Assembly: GCA_036500145.1 (NCBI GenBank)
Contig: DASYCO010000032.1
Span: forward strand, 1 to 33,176
Source: CAMAVH01 sp036500145
GTDB taxonomy: Bacteria > Pseudomonadota > Alphaproteobacteria > SMXQ01
Direction of reading: 5' to 3'
DNA: 33,176 bases
Below are positions 1 to 7,745 of the stretch, piece after piece (position 1 is the first letter of the stretch; every line of letters starts with the position of its first letter). The notes under the pieces are model-generated. The model was given only the letters and a program-made list of their open reading frames with translations, did no database searches and was not told the DNA's origin. A program made the translations under genes and the position numbers.

Positions 1-1120
1 CGAGCAGCGATTCCTTCGGACGCGTCCAGGCCTTGACCGGCTTGCCTTCGGCGATGGCCTGCATCTCGCGCGACCACAGCTTGCGCATCAGCATGATGCC
101 GCGGTCGGACTGACCGAGGCGCTCATTGCTGCGGTCGACGATGCTGCCCTGGCCGGACAGCGCGACGCCGTCCTGCACCTGGAACAGGCCCGGATATTCC
201 GGATCGATGTCCTGCACGCGCATCTCACAGGCGAGAATCTTCTCGATATAGACCGACGGATCGGGATTGAGCTCGCGGTGACGCTCCTGATAGCCGCCGC
301 CTTCGCCCTTATGGGCGTTGACGACGAAGCTCATCATCAGTTCGTCGCTGACCGGCACGCGCCACGCCAAGTGGAGGTTCCAGGCCCAGCGGCCCGGACG
401 GCCCGGCGTGAAGACGAGCATGGTGTTCGGCATGAAGATGTGGCCCGTGCGGGTCACGTTGTTGTCGGAGTCCTCGCGGCGGCCCTTGCGCAGGATGCCG
501 TAGTCGCTCTCCTCCACGCTGATCTCGGGCAACTGGTCGAGGCCGATGCTGTCGGTGGAAACGCGGTGCACAAAATGCAAATGCACCTCGTCGAGGTCGT
601 TCTCGATGCGCTGGAAGAAGTTGCAGGGCACGGGATGGGCGGTGCAGAACACCGTGTCCTTCTCCACGTCCACTTCCGGAAACAACGGGAATTCCGGCGC
701 TTCGCCTTCGCCGAAATAGACGAAGACGAGGCCGAGGTACTCACGCACCGGATAGGCCTTGATCTTGATCGCCTTCTTGTAGGCTTCCGGCTCGGCCGGC
801 TGGTGGATGCACTGGCCGTCGCCGCCCTGGAACTTCCAGCCATGGTAGAAGCAGCGGATCGAGTCGTTCTCGACCCAGCCGAGCGACAGGCGCGTCATGC
901 GGTGCGGGCAGGCGTCCTGCACGACGTAGGCCTTGCCGTCCTCGCCGCGATAGGCGGTGAACCATTCGTTCAGGAGCTGGATGCGCTTCGGGCGGCCGAT
1001 CTCGAGATTGTTGCCCTTGGTCAGGGGCTGCCAGAAGCGGCGCAGCAGCTTGCCGCCCAGGGTGTCAGGGCCGACATGCGCGAAGTCGCGGTAGTCTTCC
1101 GGCTTGTTGACGGCGTTCAT
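1..1120 (-). CDS. Rieske non-heme iron oxygenase, alpha subunit (phthalate dioxygenase family), cut by left edge
   Basis: Terminal oxygenase that would hydroxylate or O-demethylate an aromatic acid with O2 and electrons from a reductase. The frame is open from the ATG at 1118-1120 to the window edge (373 codons), so the C-terminus is missing. The Rieske [2Fe-2S] ligands are C71, H73, C90 and H93 (CPHRM...CFYHGW). The mononuclear iron motif is D177-x2-H180-x4-H185 (DEVHLHFVH), with D177 as the bridging Asp. A GGAGATGCCCT stretch precedes the ATG. It follows galBCD on the same strand, but a 257-bp gap with its own operator and a possible promoter separates them. The family includes phthalate 4,5-dioxygenase, phenoxybenzoate dioxygenase and vanillate demethylase; the substrate cannot be read from sequence. 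Family is certain, substrate is not. Confidence 0.93.
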   Translation of the reverse strand, partial: MNAVNKPEDYRDFAHVGPDTLGGKLLRRFWQPLTKGNNLEIGRPKRIQLLNEWFTAYRGEDGKAYVVQDACPHRMTRLSLGWVENDSIRCFYHGWKFQGGDGQCIHQPAEPEAYKKAIKIKAYPVREYLGLVFVYFGEGEAPEFPLFPEVDVEKDTVFCTAHPVPCNFFQRIENDLDEVHLHFVHRVSTDSIGLDQLPEISVEESDYGILRKGRREDSDNNVTRTGHIFMPNTMLVFTPGRPGRWAWNLHLAWRVPVSDELMMSFVVNAHKGEGGGYQERHRELNPDPSVYIEKILACEMRVQDIDPEYPGLFQVQDGVALSGQGSIVDRSNERLGQSDRGIMLMRKLWSREMQAIAEGKPVKAWTRPKESLL

Positions 1121-1281
1121 AGGGCATCTCCTTCAAACGCGCGGTGCGTTCCCGATGCCCAAAGCGGACATCTGCTTCACCGCGATTATATCTCTCTCTC
1201 GCAAGCTTGTGGTCGTCAGGGCCGCGCGGCGTCTCCATCACGTGACGCGCTGTCGACCCTCTCGTTTTAAGCCATCAAATT

Positions 1282-1315
1282 GTTCGTATTACGAACAATA
1301 GTTCTTAGTACGAAC
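1282..1315 (-). promoter_or_regulatory. Tandem PcaR-type operator before the left-edge Rieske gene
   Basis: Two 15-bp inverted repeats: GTTCGTATTACGAAC (1282-1296, perfect arms) and GTTCTTAGTACGAAC (1301-1315, one mismatch), 4 bp apart and 19 bp centre to centre. The same two-part element recurs at 12321-12354 and 13200-13233. On the minus strand a possible promoter has -35 TTGAAT (1336-1341), a 17-bp spacer and -10 TATGTT (1313-1318), so the operator starts at the -10. The arms resemble the box I recall for Pseudomonas PcaR (GTTCG-N5-CGCAC). The likely binder is the IclR protein encoded at 12403-13170 (inference). Confidence 0.8.
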
Positions 1316-1340
1316 ATACATAAATTTTCACAGAGATTCA

Positions 1341-1374
1341 ATTTTCAGAATGCCCTGTCAATTTCCAAAATGCC
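1341..1374. repeat. Short direct repeat in the galD / Rieske intergenic region
   Basis: ATTTTCAGAATGCC (1341-1354) recurs as ATTTCCAAAATGCC (1361-1374), 12 of 14 matching, with starts exactly 20 bp apart. It lies just 3' of the galD stop and upstream of the tandem operator on the minus strand. A 20-bp phase puts both copies on one helix face, so an activator site for the Rieske gene is possible. It could also be a chance repeat. Confidence 0.4.
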
Positions 1375-1377
1375 GTC

Positions 1378-2484
1378 TTAGCGCGAAGCGACGGAAGCGC
1401 TTCCTGCCCATACGGCTTCGGGAATGTACGCGTAGCCATCCATCAGGCGTCTCGCAGTGCGCAACAGGGCGCTCCGCTTGACGGTCTGATGGTTGCTCTT
1501 CTCGTCGGTTTCGATCTCGACCGTGAACTCGCCGGTCGGATGCTCGACGGACACCAGCTTGACCGCGCCTTCCGGCAGACGGGCCAGATCGTAAGCGACG
1601 CTGCCTGGCAGGACGCAGGCCGTCGCCACCGTCACGGCGCCCAGCACGCCGATGGCGCTGTGGCAGACATGCGGGATGAAGGAGCGCGTCGAGATGGCGC
1701 CGCCGTCGCGCGGCGCCGCGACCAGGCACATCTTCGGCACGACCTTCTTGGTCACGTCGCCGAGGTTCATCATCGACCCGACCTTGAGGCGGATGCTCTC
1801 GAGGCGCGCCTTGAGCTCCGCGTCGGCATCAAGGTCCTTGTGGGATTCGTATCCTGTGCGGCCGAGGTCGGCGGCGCGGATCAGCACCACGGGCATGCCG
1901 TTGTCGATGCAGGTGACGCTCACGCCGTCGACGACGTCGGTCAGCTTGCCGGTCGGCAGCAGCGAGCCGCAGGCCGAGCCTGCCGTGTCGAGCAGCTCGA
2001 TGCTGATCGGCGCCGAGGTGCCGGGCACGCCGTCGATGCGCGCGTCGCCGGCATATTCCACGCGCCCGTCCGGCGTCTGCACGCTGGCGACGGCGACGTT
2101 GCTGGAATTCTCCATGAAGATGCGCACCGGCGTCACCGGGCCGGAGGCCGGGATCAGGCCCTGCTCGATGGCGAAGGGGCCGATGCCCGCCAGCATGTTG
2201 CCGCAGTTGGGCGTGATGTCGACGTCTGCCTCTTCGATGCCGACCTGGGCGAACAGGTAGTCGATGTCGATCCCGGGGCGCGTCGACTTGCTGACGATCG
2301 CGACCTTGCTGGTCAGCGGATTGGCGCCGCCCAGGCCGTCGATCTGGCGGCCGTCAGGCGAGCCCATGACGGAAAGCAGGACCTTGTCGCGCAGCGCGCG
2401 GTCGGACGGCAGGTCGGAGGCCAGGAAGTACGGCCCCTTCGACGTGCCGCCGCGCATCAACACACAAGGGATGCGGGTCTGCAT
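1378..2484 (-). CDS. galD: 4-oxalomesaconate tautomerase, PrpF family
   Basis: Isomerises the keto/enol forms of 4-oxalomesaconate so that the hydratase can act, in the protocatechuate 4,5-cleavage and gallate pathways. The 368-aa protein has the PrpF hallmarks: an N-terminal MRGGTSKG (10-17), GLGGANPLTSK (50-60) and TPNCGNM (91-97), the last at the active-site position of this diaminopimelate-epimerase-like fold. The ATG at 2482-2484 has GGAG 9 nt upstream, inside the end of galC. It is the last of three tightly packed genes (galB-galC-galD); the gap to galC is 7 bp. PrpF of the methylcitrate cycle and other tautomerases share the fold, but the galB and galC neighbours make GalD the best call. 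Confidence 0.88.
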   Translation of the reverse strand: MQTRIPCVLMRGGTSKGPYFLASDLPSDRALRDKVLLSVMGSPDGRQIDGLGGANPLTSKVAIVSKSTRPGIDIDYLFAQVGIEEADVDITPNCGNMLAGIGPFAIEQGLIPASGPVTPVRIFMENSSNVAVASVQTPDGRVEYAGDARIDGVPGTSAPISIELLDTAGSACGSLLPTGKLTDVVDGVSVTCIDNGMPVVLIRAADLGRTGYESHKDLDADAELKARLESIRLKVGSMMNLGDVTKKVVPKMCLVAAPRDGGAISTRSFIPHVCHSAIGVLGAVTVATACVLPGSVAYDLARLPEGAVKLVSVEHPTGEFTVEIETDEKSNHQTVKRSALLRTARRLMDGYAYIPEAVWAGSASVASR

Positions 2485-2491
2485 GGCAACG

Positions 2492-3178
2492 TCACTCCGC
2501 TTCGTCGACGTAGACGAGGCCGGCTTTGGCCAGCTTCTCGCGCATGCCGTAGATGTCGAGGCCGAGCTCGCCGGCCTTGAGGCGGGCGCGCGTCTTGGCC
2601 TCGTTTTCCTCGCGCTTGCGGCTGGCTTCCGCGATGGCCGCCACGTTCTCGCGCGGCACGACGACGACGCCGTCGTCGTCGGCGAGGATGGCGTCGCCCG
2701 GATTGACCAGCATGCCGCCGCAGACGATCGGCACGTTCACGGAGCCGACCGTGGCCTTCACCGTGCCCTGCGACGACACCGCGCGCGACCAGACCGGGAA
2801 GTCCATCTCGCGCAAGCTGGAGACGTCGCGGCAGCCGTTGTCGATGACCAGCGCGACCGCGCCCCGCGCGCGGAAAGACGTCGCCAGCAGCTCGCCGAAC
2901 ATGCCGTCCGTGTTGGCCGACGTCATGCCGACGACGACGACGTCGCCCGGCTTGATCAGCTCGGCGGCCACATGCAGCATCCAGTTGTCGCCGGGCGTCG
3001 CCAGCACGGTCAGCGCCGCGCCGCAGCGCAGCGCGCCGGGATAGATCGGCCGCATGTAGGCCTGCATCAGGCCGGTGCGGCCCTGCGCCTCGTGCACGGT
3101 GGCGCTGCCGTAGCGGCCGAGCGCCGCGACGTCCTCGGCGGACGGCCGCTTGATGTTGCGGACTGCAATCGTCTTCAT
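2492..3178 (-). CDS. galC: 4-carboxy-4-hydroxy-2-oxoadipate aldolase, RraA-like class II
   Basis: Splits 4-carboxy-4-hydroxy-2-oxoadipate into pyruvate and oxaloacetate, the last step shared by protocatechuate 4,5-cleavage and gallate degradation (also called LigK or ProA). The 228-aa length is usual for the family. Visible signature residues are G95-E96-L-L-A and DNGCRD with R117 and D118, matching the Arg/Asp pair that binds substrate and divalent metal in this aldolase family. The ATG at 3176-3178 has GGAGG seven bases upstream. It lies between galB (13 bp) and galD (7 bp), so the three form one transcription unit. RraA-like proteins have other functions, but this family plus context is convincing. 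Confidence 0.9.
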   Translation of the reverse strand: MKTIAVRNIKRPSAEDVAALGRYGSATVHEAQGRTGLMQAYMRPIYPGALRCGAALTVLATPGDNWMLHVAAELIKPGDVVVVGMTSANTDGMFGELLATSFRARGAVALVIDNGCRDVSSLREMDFPVWSRAVSSQGTVKATVGSVNVPIVCGGMLVNPGDAILADDDGVVVVPRENVAAIAEASRKREENEAKTRARLKAGELGLDIYGMREKLAKAGLVYVDEAE

Positions 3179-3191
3179 CGCCTGGCCTCCG

Positions 3192-3920
3192 TTAGACGAA
3201 CACGTCGCCGACGTAGCTGAAGATGCGCTGGTAGGCCTCGCCGTACTTCATCTTGCGGCCGGAGTTGCGCGCGCCCTGGGTGCCGCGGTTGAGCGCGACG
3301 TGGGTGTAGTAGTCCCACATGTATTCCTGGGCGGCCTGGGTCTCGAAGGCCTTGCGCTTCTGCTCCCACACCTCGGAGATGTCGAGGATCATCTGGGGCT
3401 TGAAGTTGCACTGCTCGGTCTGGTGCGGCTCGAACATGTAGACCTGCGGCGCGCCGATCGGCGGCTCGGGGTACTTGTGGCCGTGCGCCTGGGCGATCAC
3501 GCGGGCTTCCTGCGTGACCTGCGAGGTCAGCGGATGGTCGGCGTTGTAGGGGTCTTCCATGCCGTGGGTCAGCACCCATTCGGGGCGCAGCGAGCGGAAC
3601 TCGTCGGCCAGGCGGTAGACGATCTCGTCTGGCACGCGCATCGGGTAGTCCTGCAGGTCGTAGAAGTCGATGCTGTCGGCGCCCAGGATGTCGGCGGCGG
3701 CCTTGGCCTCGTCGATGCGGGCGGCCTTGACCTTCTCCATGCTCATGTTGCCCTCGCGCCACATCTTCGCGGACTCGCCGCGCGCGCCAAGGCTCAGGCT
3801 GATGATGCGGATCTTCCAGCCGCGCTTGGCATAGAGCGCGATCGCCCCGCCGGCGCGCCAGACGAAGTCGGCGGAATGGGCACTGACGACGAGACCGGTT
3901 TTGGCGACCTGGTCGGGCAT
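3192..3920 (-). CDS. galB: 4-oxalomesaconate hydratase, LmbE/PIG-L fold
   Basis: Adds water to the keto form of 4-oxalomesaconate to give 4-carboxy-4-hydroxy-2-oxoadipate. It is of the GalB type found in Pseudomonas putida, a PIG-L/LmbE deacetylase fold recruited as a zinc-dependent hydratase and unrelated to LigJ. The metal-site signature SAHSADF holds H15 and D18, and NADHP holds H129. I take the ATG at 3918-3920 (242 aa) with AGGGAG 10 bases upstream, rather than an in-frame TTG two codons earlier. It is the first gene of galBCD and faces the LysR gene across a 318-bp divergent region, the classic arrangement for LysR control. The window's right edge holds a LigJ-like candidate for the same reaction. 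Confidence 0.87.
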   Translation of the reverse strand: MPDQVAKTGLVVSAHSADFVWRAGGAIALYAKRGWKIRIISLSLGARGESAKMWREGNMSMEKVKAARIDEAKAAADILGADSIDFYDLQDYPMRVPDEIVYRLADEFRSLRPEWVLTHGMEDPYNADHPLTSQVTQEARVIAQAHGHKYPEPPIGAPQVYMFEPHQTEQCNFKPQMILDISEVWEQKRKAFETQAAQEYMWDYYTHVALNRGTQGARNSGRKMKYGEAYQRIFSYVGDVFV

Positions 3921-4238
3921 AGGCAAGCAACTCCCTGCTACTGATTGGTTTTCTTACCCCCTATGCAGGGGGCTTCGAGGCAGGCGGATACTGCCTGAGA
4001 GGCCCCGGGCTGTGCTATTCACATTCGCCCTCAACTTATAAATAAAGTCTAAGTTGCTAGGAAAAATTTGCGGATCAAGCGAATGAAATGGCCTTTTTAT
4101 GCCTCTCGGGCTAAAAAATTATTCGAGCAATGTATAAAATAGACCCGCGGAAGATGTCTAGCGGGCGTTCTAGGGAGGCGACAGAAGCTTGTCGATTCAG
4201 CGTGTTAGCTGGCGTCGGCGACCTTCCCGCGAAGGGCA
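3921..4238. other. Divergent intergenic region between galB and the LysR gene
   Basis: This 318-bp stretch holds no gene I can support. It is AT-rich in its middle (about 4035-4140), unlike the surrounding coding DNA, as expected for back-to-back promoters. Near galB, CCCCC-TATGCA-GGGGG (3957-3972) can form a small hairpin in the galB leader. The inverted repeat at 4032-4056 is listed separately. TATAAA at 4133-4138 could be a -10 for the LysR gene, but I see no good -35. Confidence 0.6.
4032..4056. promoter_or_regulatory. Candidate LysR operator
   Basis: Perfect inverted repeat CAACTTA - 11 bp - TAAGTTG in the middle of the divergent galB/LysR region. An interrupted dyad of this size matches the usual LysR recognition layout. 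A T and an A sit symmetrically within it. Its place, 112 bp upstream of the galB ATG and 182 bp upstream of the LysR ATG, suits shared control of both. Binding is inferred, not shown. Confidence 0.5.
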
Positions 4239-5504
4239 ATGGACACGCTGAGATTTCGGGCGCTGTGGGCGCTCATAGCCGCTGCCGACGAGGGCAGCAC
4301 CAACCAGGCGGCGCGCGCGCTCAACTTGACGCAGCCGGCCGTCAGCCACGCGATCAAGCTGATCGAAGAGCAGCTCGGCGTGCCGCTGTTCAACAGGCGC
4401 TCGAAGGGCATGGTGCTGACCGACCTCGGCGAAATCTTCAGCCAGCGCGTCCGCCGCGCGATGAACCATCTTGTTTCCGCCGAAAGCGAAATCGCCCGCA
4501 TCACGACGACGCCCGGCGTCAAGGACGGCATCAAGGGCCTGCACCGCCGCATCACGCGCCAGCAGCTCGTGACCCTGGTCAGCGTCGCCGAGCGGCGCAG
4601 CGTGCAGTACGCCTCGCAGGACACCGGCTATTCGCAGTCCGTCATCTGGCACGCGCTGCGCGAGCTGCGCGGCCTCGTCGGCGAGACGCTGGTCGAGCAT
4701 CGGCCGAGCGGCATCGCGCTTTCGGCCAGCGGCGAAATCCTCGTGCGCTACGCCAAGCTCGCCTTCGCCGAGCTGCGCTACGCCCACGACGACCTCGCCG
4801 CCTTCCAGGGCAACCTGTCGGGCCGCGTCATGATCGGCGCGCTGCCGCTGTCGCGCACCATATTGCTGCCGCGCGCCATCGCGCACATGGCGCCGCGCTA
4901 CCCCAACCTTGAATTCACGCTGGTGGACGGCCCATATAGCACCTTGCTGTCGGCGCTGCGCAGCGGCGACATCGACGTCATCGTCGGCGCGCTGCGCACC
5001 CCGGCGCCGGCCGACGACGTGATCGAGGAGGTGCTGTTCCGCGAGCCCTTGTCTATCGCGGCCGGCATCCGCAATCCGCTGGTCCACCGGCCGTCGCTGG
5101 AGCTCTCCGACCTCGTCGACCAGCAGTGGATCCTGCCGATCCGCGGCTCGCCGACGCGCAACATCTTCGAGAGCGTGTTCAAGAAGAACGGCCTGACGCC
5201 GCCGACCAAGGTCATCGAGTCCAGCTCGCTCATCGCGACGCGCGCGCTGCTGCTGGAGAGCAACAACTACCTGACGCTGATCTCGCGCAGCCAGATCCAC
5301 TACGAGGAGGAGTTCGGCATCCTCGCCGCCCTGCGCGTCAACGGCCTCGCCGACACCGAGCGCCCGATCGGCGTCACCACCCGCGCCGACGCCTCCGTCT
5401 CGCCGGGCGTGCGCGAACTGATCCGCCGGCTGCACACCGTTAGCCGCAAGCTCTATCACGAACCCCGCATGGAGCGGGAAAACGCCCTCAAGAACGCCGT
5501 CTGA
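4239..5504 (+). CDS. LysR-type regulator with two winged-helix domains
   Basis: Probable transcriptional regulator of galBCD and the downstream ligAB genes. At 421 aa it is about 110 residues longer than a normal LysR protein. The extra length is a second N-terminal DNA-binding domain. The first spans about residues 5-75 (helix-turn-helix 20-40: TNQAARALNLTQPAVSHAIK). The second spans about 105-175 (helix-turn-helix 120-141: VQYASQDTGYSQSVIWHAL). The two align with a shift of exactly 100 residues. A LysR substrate-binding domain follows from about 195 to 410 (RVMIGALPL...). The ATG at 4239 follows GAAGGG closely. It diverges from galB and is 32 bp from the dehydrogenase gene. The effector is unknown; protocatechuate, gallate or a ring-cleavage product is plausible. 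Confidence 0.9.
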   Translation: MDTLRFRALWALIAAADEGSTNQAARALNLTQPAVSHAIKLIEEQLGVPLFNRRSKGMVLTDLGEIFSQRVRRAMNHLVSAESEIARITTTPGVKDGIKGLHRRITRQQLVTLVSVAERRSVQYASQDTGYSQSVIWHALRELRGLVGETLVEHRPSGIALSASGEILVRYAKLAFAELRYAHDDLAAFQGNLSGRVMIGALPLSRTILLPRAIAHMAPRYPNLEFTLVDGPYSTLLSALRSGDIDVIVGALRTPAPADDVIEEVLFREPLSIAAGIRNPLVHRPSLELSDLVDQQWILPIRGSPTRNIFESVFKKNGLTPPTKVIESSSLIATRALLLESNNYLTLISRSQIHYEEEFGILAALRVNGLADTERPIGVTTRADASVSPGVRELIRRLHTVSRKLYHEPRMERENALKNAV

Positions 5505-5536
5505 CTTCGTAGCATATCGAGTGGAGTGACTGATCC

Positions 5537-6424
5537 ATGACGACCATCGCCTTCATCGGCTTCGGCGAAGCCGGCGGCCTCCTCGCCGAGGGGCTCGTCG
5601 CCTCGGGCGCCAAGGTGTCCGCCACCTACGACATCCTGATCGACGACCCCGCCAAGGCGCCCGCCCTCGTCGCCAAGGCGGAGAAGATCGGCGTGCGCGC
5701 GGCGAAGAGCACGAAGGACGCCATCGCCGGCGCCGACATCGTCATCGCCGCCGTCGTCTGCAGCGATTCGCCGACGGCGGCGCGCAACGTCGCCGCCTGC
5801 ATCGCGCCGGGCCAGGTCTACCTCGACATCAACTCAACCTCGCCCATGGTGAAGCAGGAGAACGCGGAGATCATCGAGGCGGCCGGCGGCCGCTACGTCG
5901 ACGTCGCCGTCATGGACCTGGTGCCGCCGCACGGCCACAAGGTGCCGATGCTGCTGGCCGGCAAGGCCGCCGCTGACGTGGCGCCCGTTCTCAAGGGCTT
6001 CGGCATGAACGTGCAGGCCATCGGCGAGGCCGTCGGCAAGGCCTCCACCATCAAGATGGTGCGCAGCGTCTTCCTCAAGGGCTTCTCCGCGATCCTCATC
6101 GAATCGCTGGTCGCGGCCAGCAAGGTCGGCGCGCACAGGCAGGTGCTCGACTCGCTGCAGGTCACCTTCCCGCAGATCAACTGGTACGAGATGGCCGACT
6201 ACTACGCCACGCGCCTGATCAAGCATGCCAGGCGCCAGGCCTCCGAGATGCACGAGGTCTCCGACACGCTGGAGTTCCTCGAGGTCGAGCCCTTCACCGC
6301 CATGGCGACCGCCATGCGCCTGGAATGGGTGGCCGACCTGAACCTGCAGGACGCCGCCGCCGTCCCGACCGACTGCGAGAGCTTCCTGCGCGCCGTCAAC
6401 GCCGTCGCGGGGACGCAGCCATGA
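5537..6424 (+). CDS. NAD(P)-dependent dehydrogenase, 6PGDH/3-hydroxyisobutyrate dehydrogenase-like with DUF1932-type C-terminus
   Basis: A 295-aa Rossmann dehydrogenase with GxGxxG at residues 8-13 (GFGEAG), opening MTTIAFIGFGEAGG. The beta-hydroxyacid dehydrogenase motif is recognisable around G167 to K173 (GKASTIK), with K173 as the likely catalytic lysine. The Asn normally four residues on is Ser177. The helical C-terminal half looks like the DUF1932 family. The stop overlaps the ligA start (ATGA), so the two are translationally coupled. Inference: it may oxidise the LigAB product 4-carboxy-2-hydroxymuconate-6-semialdehyde to 2-pyrone-4,6-dicarboxylate. That is normally done by LigC, a different (Gfo/Idh/MocA) family absent here. 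GGAG lies 10 nt before the ATG. Family is firm, reaction is a hypothesis. Confidence 0.85.
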   Translation: MTTIAFIGFGEAGGLLAEGLVASGAKVSATYDILIDDPAKAPALVAKAEKIGVRAAKSTKDAIAGADIVIAAVVCSDSPTAARNVAACIAPGQVYLDINSTSPMVKQENAEIIEAAGGRYVDVAVMDLVPPHGHKVPMLLAGKAAADVAPVLKGFGMNVQAIGEAVGKASTIKMVRSVFLKGFSAILIESLVAASKVGAHRQVLDSLQVTFPQINWYEMADYYATRLIKHARRQASEMHEVSDTLEFLEVEPFTAMATAMRLEWVADLNLQDAAAVPTDCESFLRAVNAVAGTQP

Positions 6425-6828
6425 GCAAGGAGCATCCCTGGGAAGAGGGCAGCGAAGTCCTCGCCATCGAGAGCGGGCAGATCGACTATTCCAAGCCCCT
6501 GCCCGGCACCTACCTCACCACCGGCATCCGCGCCCAGCGCGGCTACCGGCTCGGCAAGTTCTGCATGACGCTGATGGCCCCGGCCAACCGCGACCTGTTC
6601 AAGGCCGACGCGGAAAAGTACATGGGCGACTTCGGCCTCTCGGACTACGAGAAGGAGCTGATCCGCGGCAAGAACTGGAACCGCATGCTGCGCTACGGCG
6701 TCAATACCTTCATGATCCTGAAGCTGTCGAACGCCATGGGCGTCAGCCAGAACCACACGGGCGCCGCCATGCGCAACCAGAGCTACGAGGACTTCATGGC
6801 GACGCGCAACAGCAAGGGAGCCCAGTGA
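6421..6828 (+). CDS. ligA: Protocatechuate 4,5-dioxygenase, alpha subunit
   Basis: Small subunit of the extradiol dioxygenase that opens protocatechuate between C4 and C5; it caps the active site formed by LigB. The 135-aa length matches SYK-6 LigA (about 139). Recognisable stretches are PGTYLTTGIRAQRGYRLGKFC and the LigA-type helix with DFGLSDYEKELIRGKNWNRML. I use the ATG at 6421, which overlaps the dehydrogenase stop as ATGA; the frame is open further upstream, but that part is out-of-frame dehydrogenase coding. ligA and ligB overlap by one base (TGATG), the usual stoichiometric pairing. Substrates of relatives include gallate and 3-O-methylgallate. Confidence 0.93.
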   Translation: MSKEHPWEEGSEVLAIESGQIDYSKPLPGTYLTTGIRAQRGYRLGKFCMTLMAPANRDLFKADAEKYMGDFGLSDYEKELIRGKNWNRMLRYGVNTFMILKLSNAMGVSQNHTGAAMRNQSYEDFMATRNSKGAQ

Positions 6829-7739
6829 TGGTGAACCTGACGCATGGCCGCATCATCGGCGGCCTCGGCTCGCCGCACGCGCCCTCCATCGGCGCCGCCA
6901 TCGACAAGGGCCAGGACCAGTCGGCGGAATGGAAGCCCTTGTTCGACGGCTACGCGCCGATCGTGAAATGGCTCGACGAGAAGAAGCCCGACCTGATCAT
7001 CATGATCTACAACGATCATGCGAACACCTTCTTCTTCGACAAGTACCCGACCTTCGCCATCAGCGTGGCGGCCGAGCACGAGATCGCCGACGAGGGCTGG
7101 GGCAAGCGCCCGCTCGAGCCCATCCCGGGCAGCCCGGAAGTGGCCTGGCAGATCGCCCATTCGCTGGTCGACCAGGAATTCGACATCGCCGTCTGCCAGG
7201 AGATGCCCCTCGACCACGGCTGCCTGACGCCCATGTCCTGCTTCTTCCCGCCCGGCAAGCGCTGGAACGTGCCGATGATCCCGGTCTGCGTGAACGTGCT
7301 GCAGCCGCCGATCCCGACGGCGATGCGCTGCTTCAAGCTCGGCCAGGCGATCCGCAAGGCCGTCGAATCCTACCCGAAGGACCTGCGCGTCGTCATCGCC
7401 GGCACCGGCGGCCTGACCCATCAGCTGGGCGGCGAGCGCTATGGCCACACCAACACGGACTGGGACCAGAAGATCCTCGACCTGATGGAGACGGACCCCG
7501 CCGTGCTGGCGAACATGACTCATCAGGAGCTGATGGAGCGCGGCGGCGCCGAAGGCGTCGAGATCATCATGTGGCTGGTCATGCGCGGCGCCCTGTCGCC
7601 GAAGATCAACCGCGTGCACCGCAACTACTACCTTCCCATGGTCACCGGCTTCGGCCAGGTGATCTACGAAGAGCCCAACATCGACCTTCTCAATTCCCGC
7701 AGCCCCCAGTCCCGCAATGCCGAGCCGAAAGTCGCGTAA
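6828..7739 (+). CDS. ligB: Protocatechuate 4,5-dioxygenase, beta (catalytic) subunit
   Basis: Catalytic, Fe(II)-binding subunit of the class III extradiol dioxygenase; converts protocatechuate to 4-carboxy-2-hydroxymuconate-6-semialdehyde. By alignment to SYK-6 LigB, the iron ligands are H17 (GSPHAP), H64 (NDHAN) and E245 (EGVEIIMW). The catalytic base is H198 (GTGGLTHQL). All are present. The 303-aa length fits LigB (302). I choose the ATG at 6828, with GGGAG seven bases upstream, over an in-frame GTG one codon earlier. It sits between ligA (1-bp overlap) and the hydrolase (6-bp gap), so dehydrogenase-ligA-ligB-hydrolase reads as one operon. Protocatechuate versus gallate preference is not decidable by eye. 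Confidence 0.94.
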   Translation: MVNLTHGRIIGGLGSPHAPSIGAAIDKGQDQSAEWKPLFDGYAPIVKWLDEKKPDLIIMIYNDHANTFFFDKYPTFAISVAAEHEIADEGWGKRPLEPIPGSPEVAWQIAHSLVDQEFDIAVCQEMPLDHGCLTPMSCFFPPGKRWNVPMIPVCVNVLQPPIPTAMRCFKLGQAIRKAVESYPKDLRVVIAGTGGLTHQLGGERYGHTNTDWDQKILDLMETDPAVLANMTHQELMERGGAEGVEIIMWLVMRGALSPKINRVHRNYYLPMVTGFGQVIYEEPNIDLLNSRSPQSRNAEPKVA

Positions 7740-7745
7740 ACCGTC

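Noticed and set aside
3921..3926. TTG start for galB, two codons upstream of the ATG
   Set aside because: The ribosome site is too close to the TTG, while AGGGAG to the ATG is well spaced and ATG is the commoner start.
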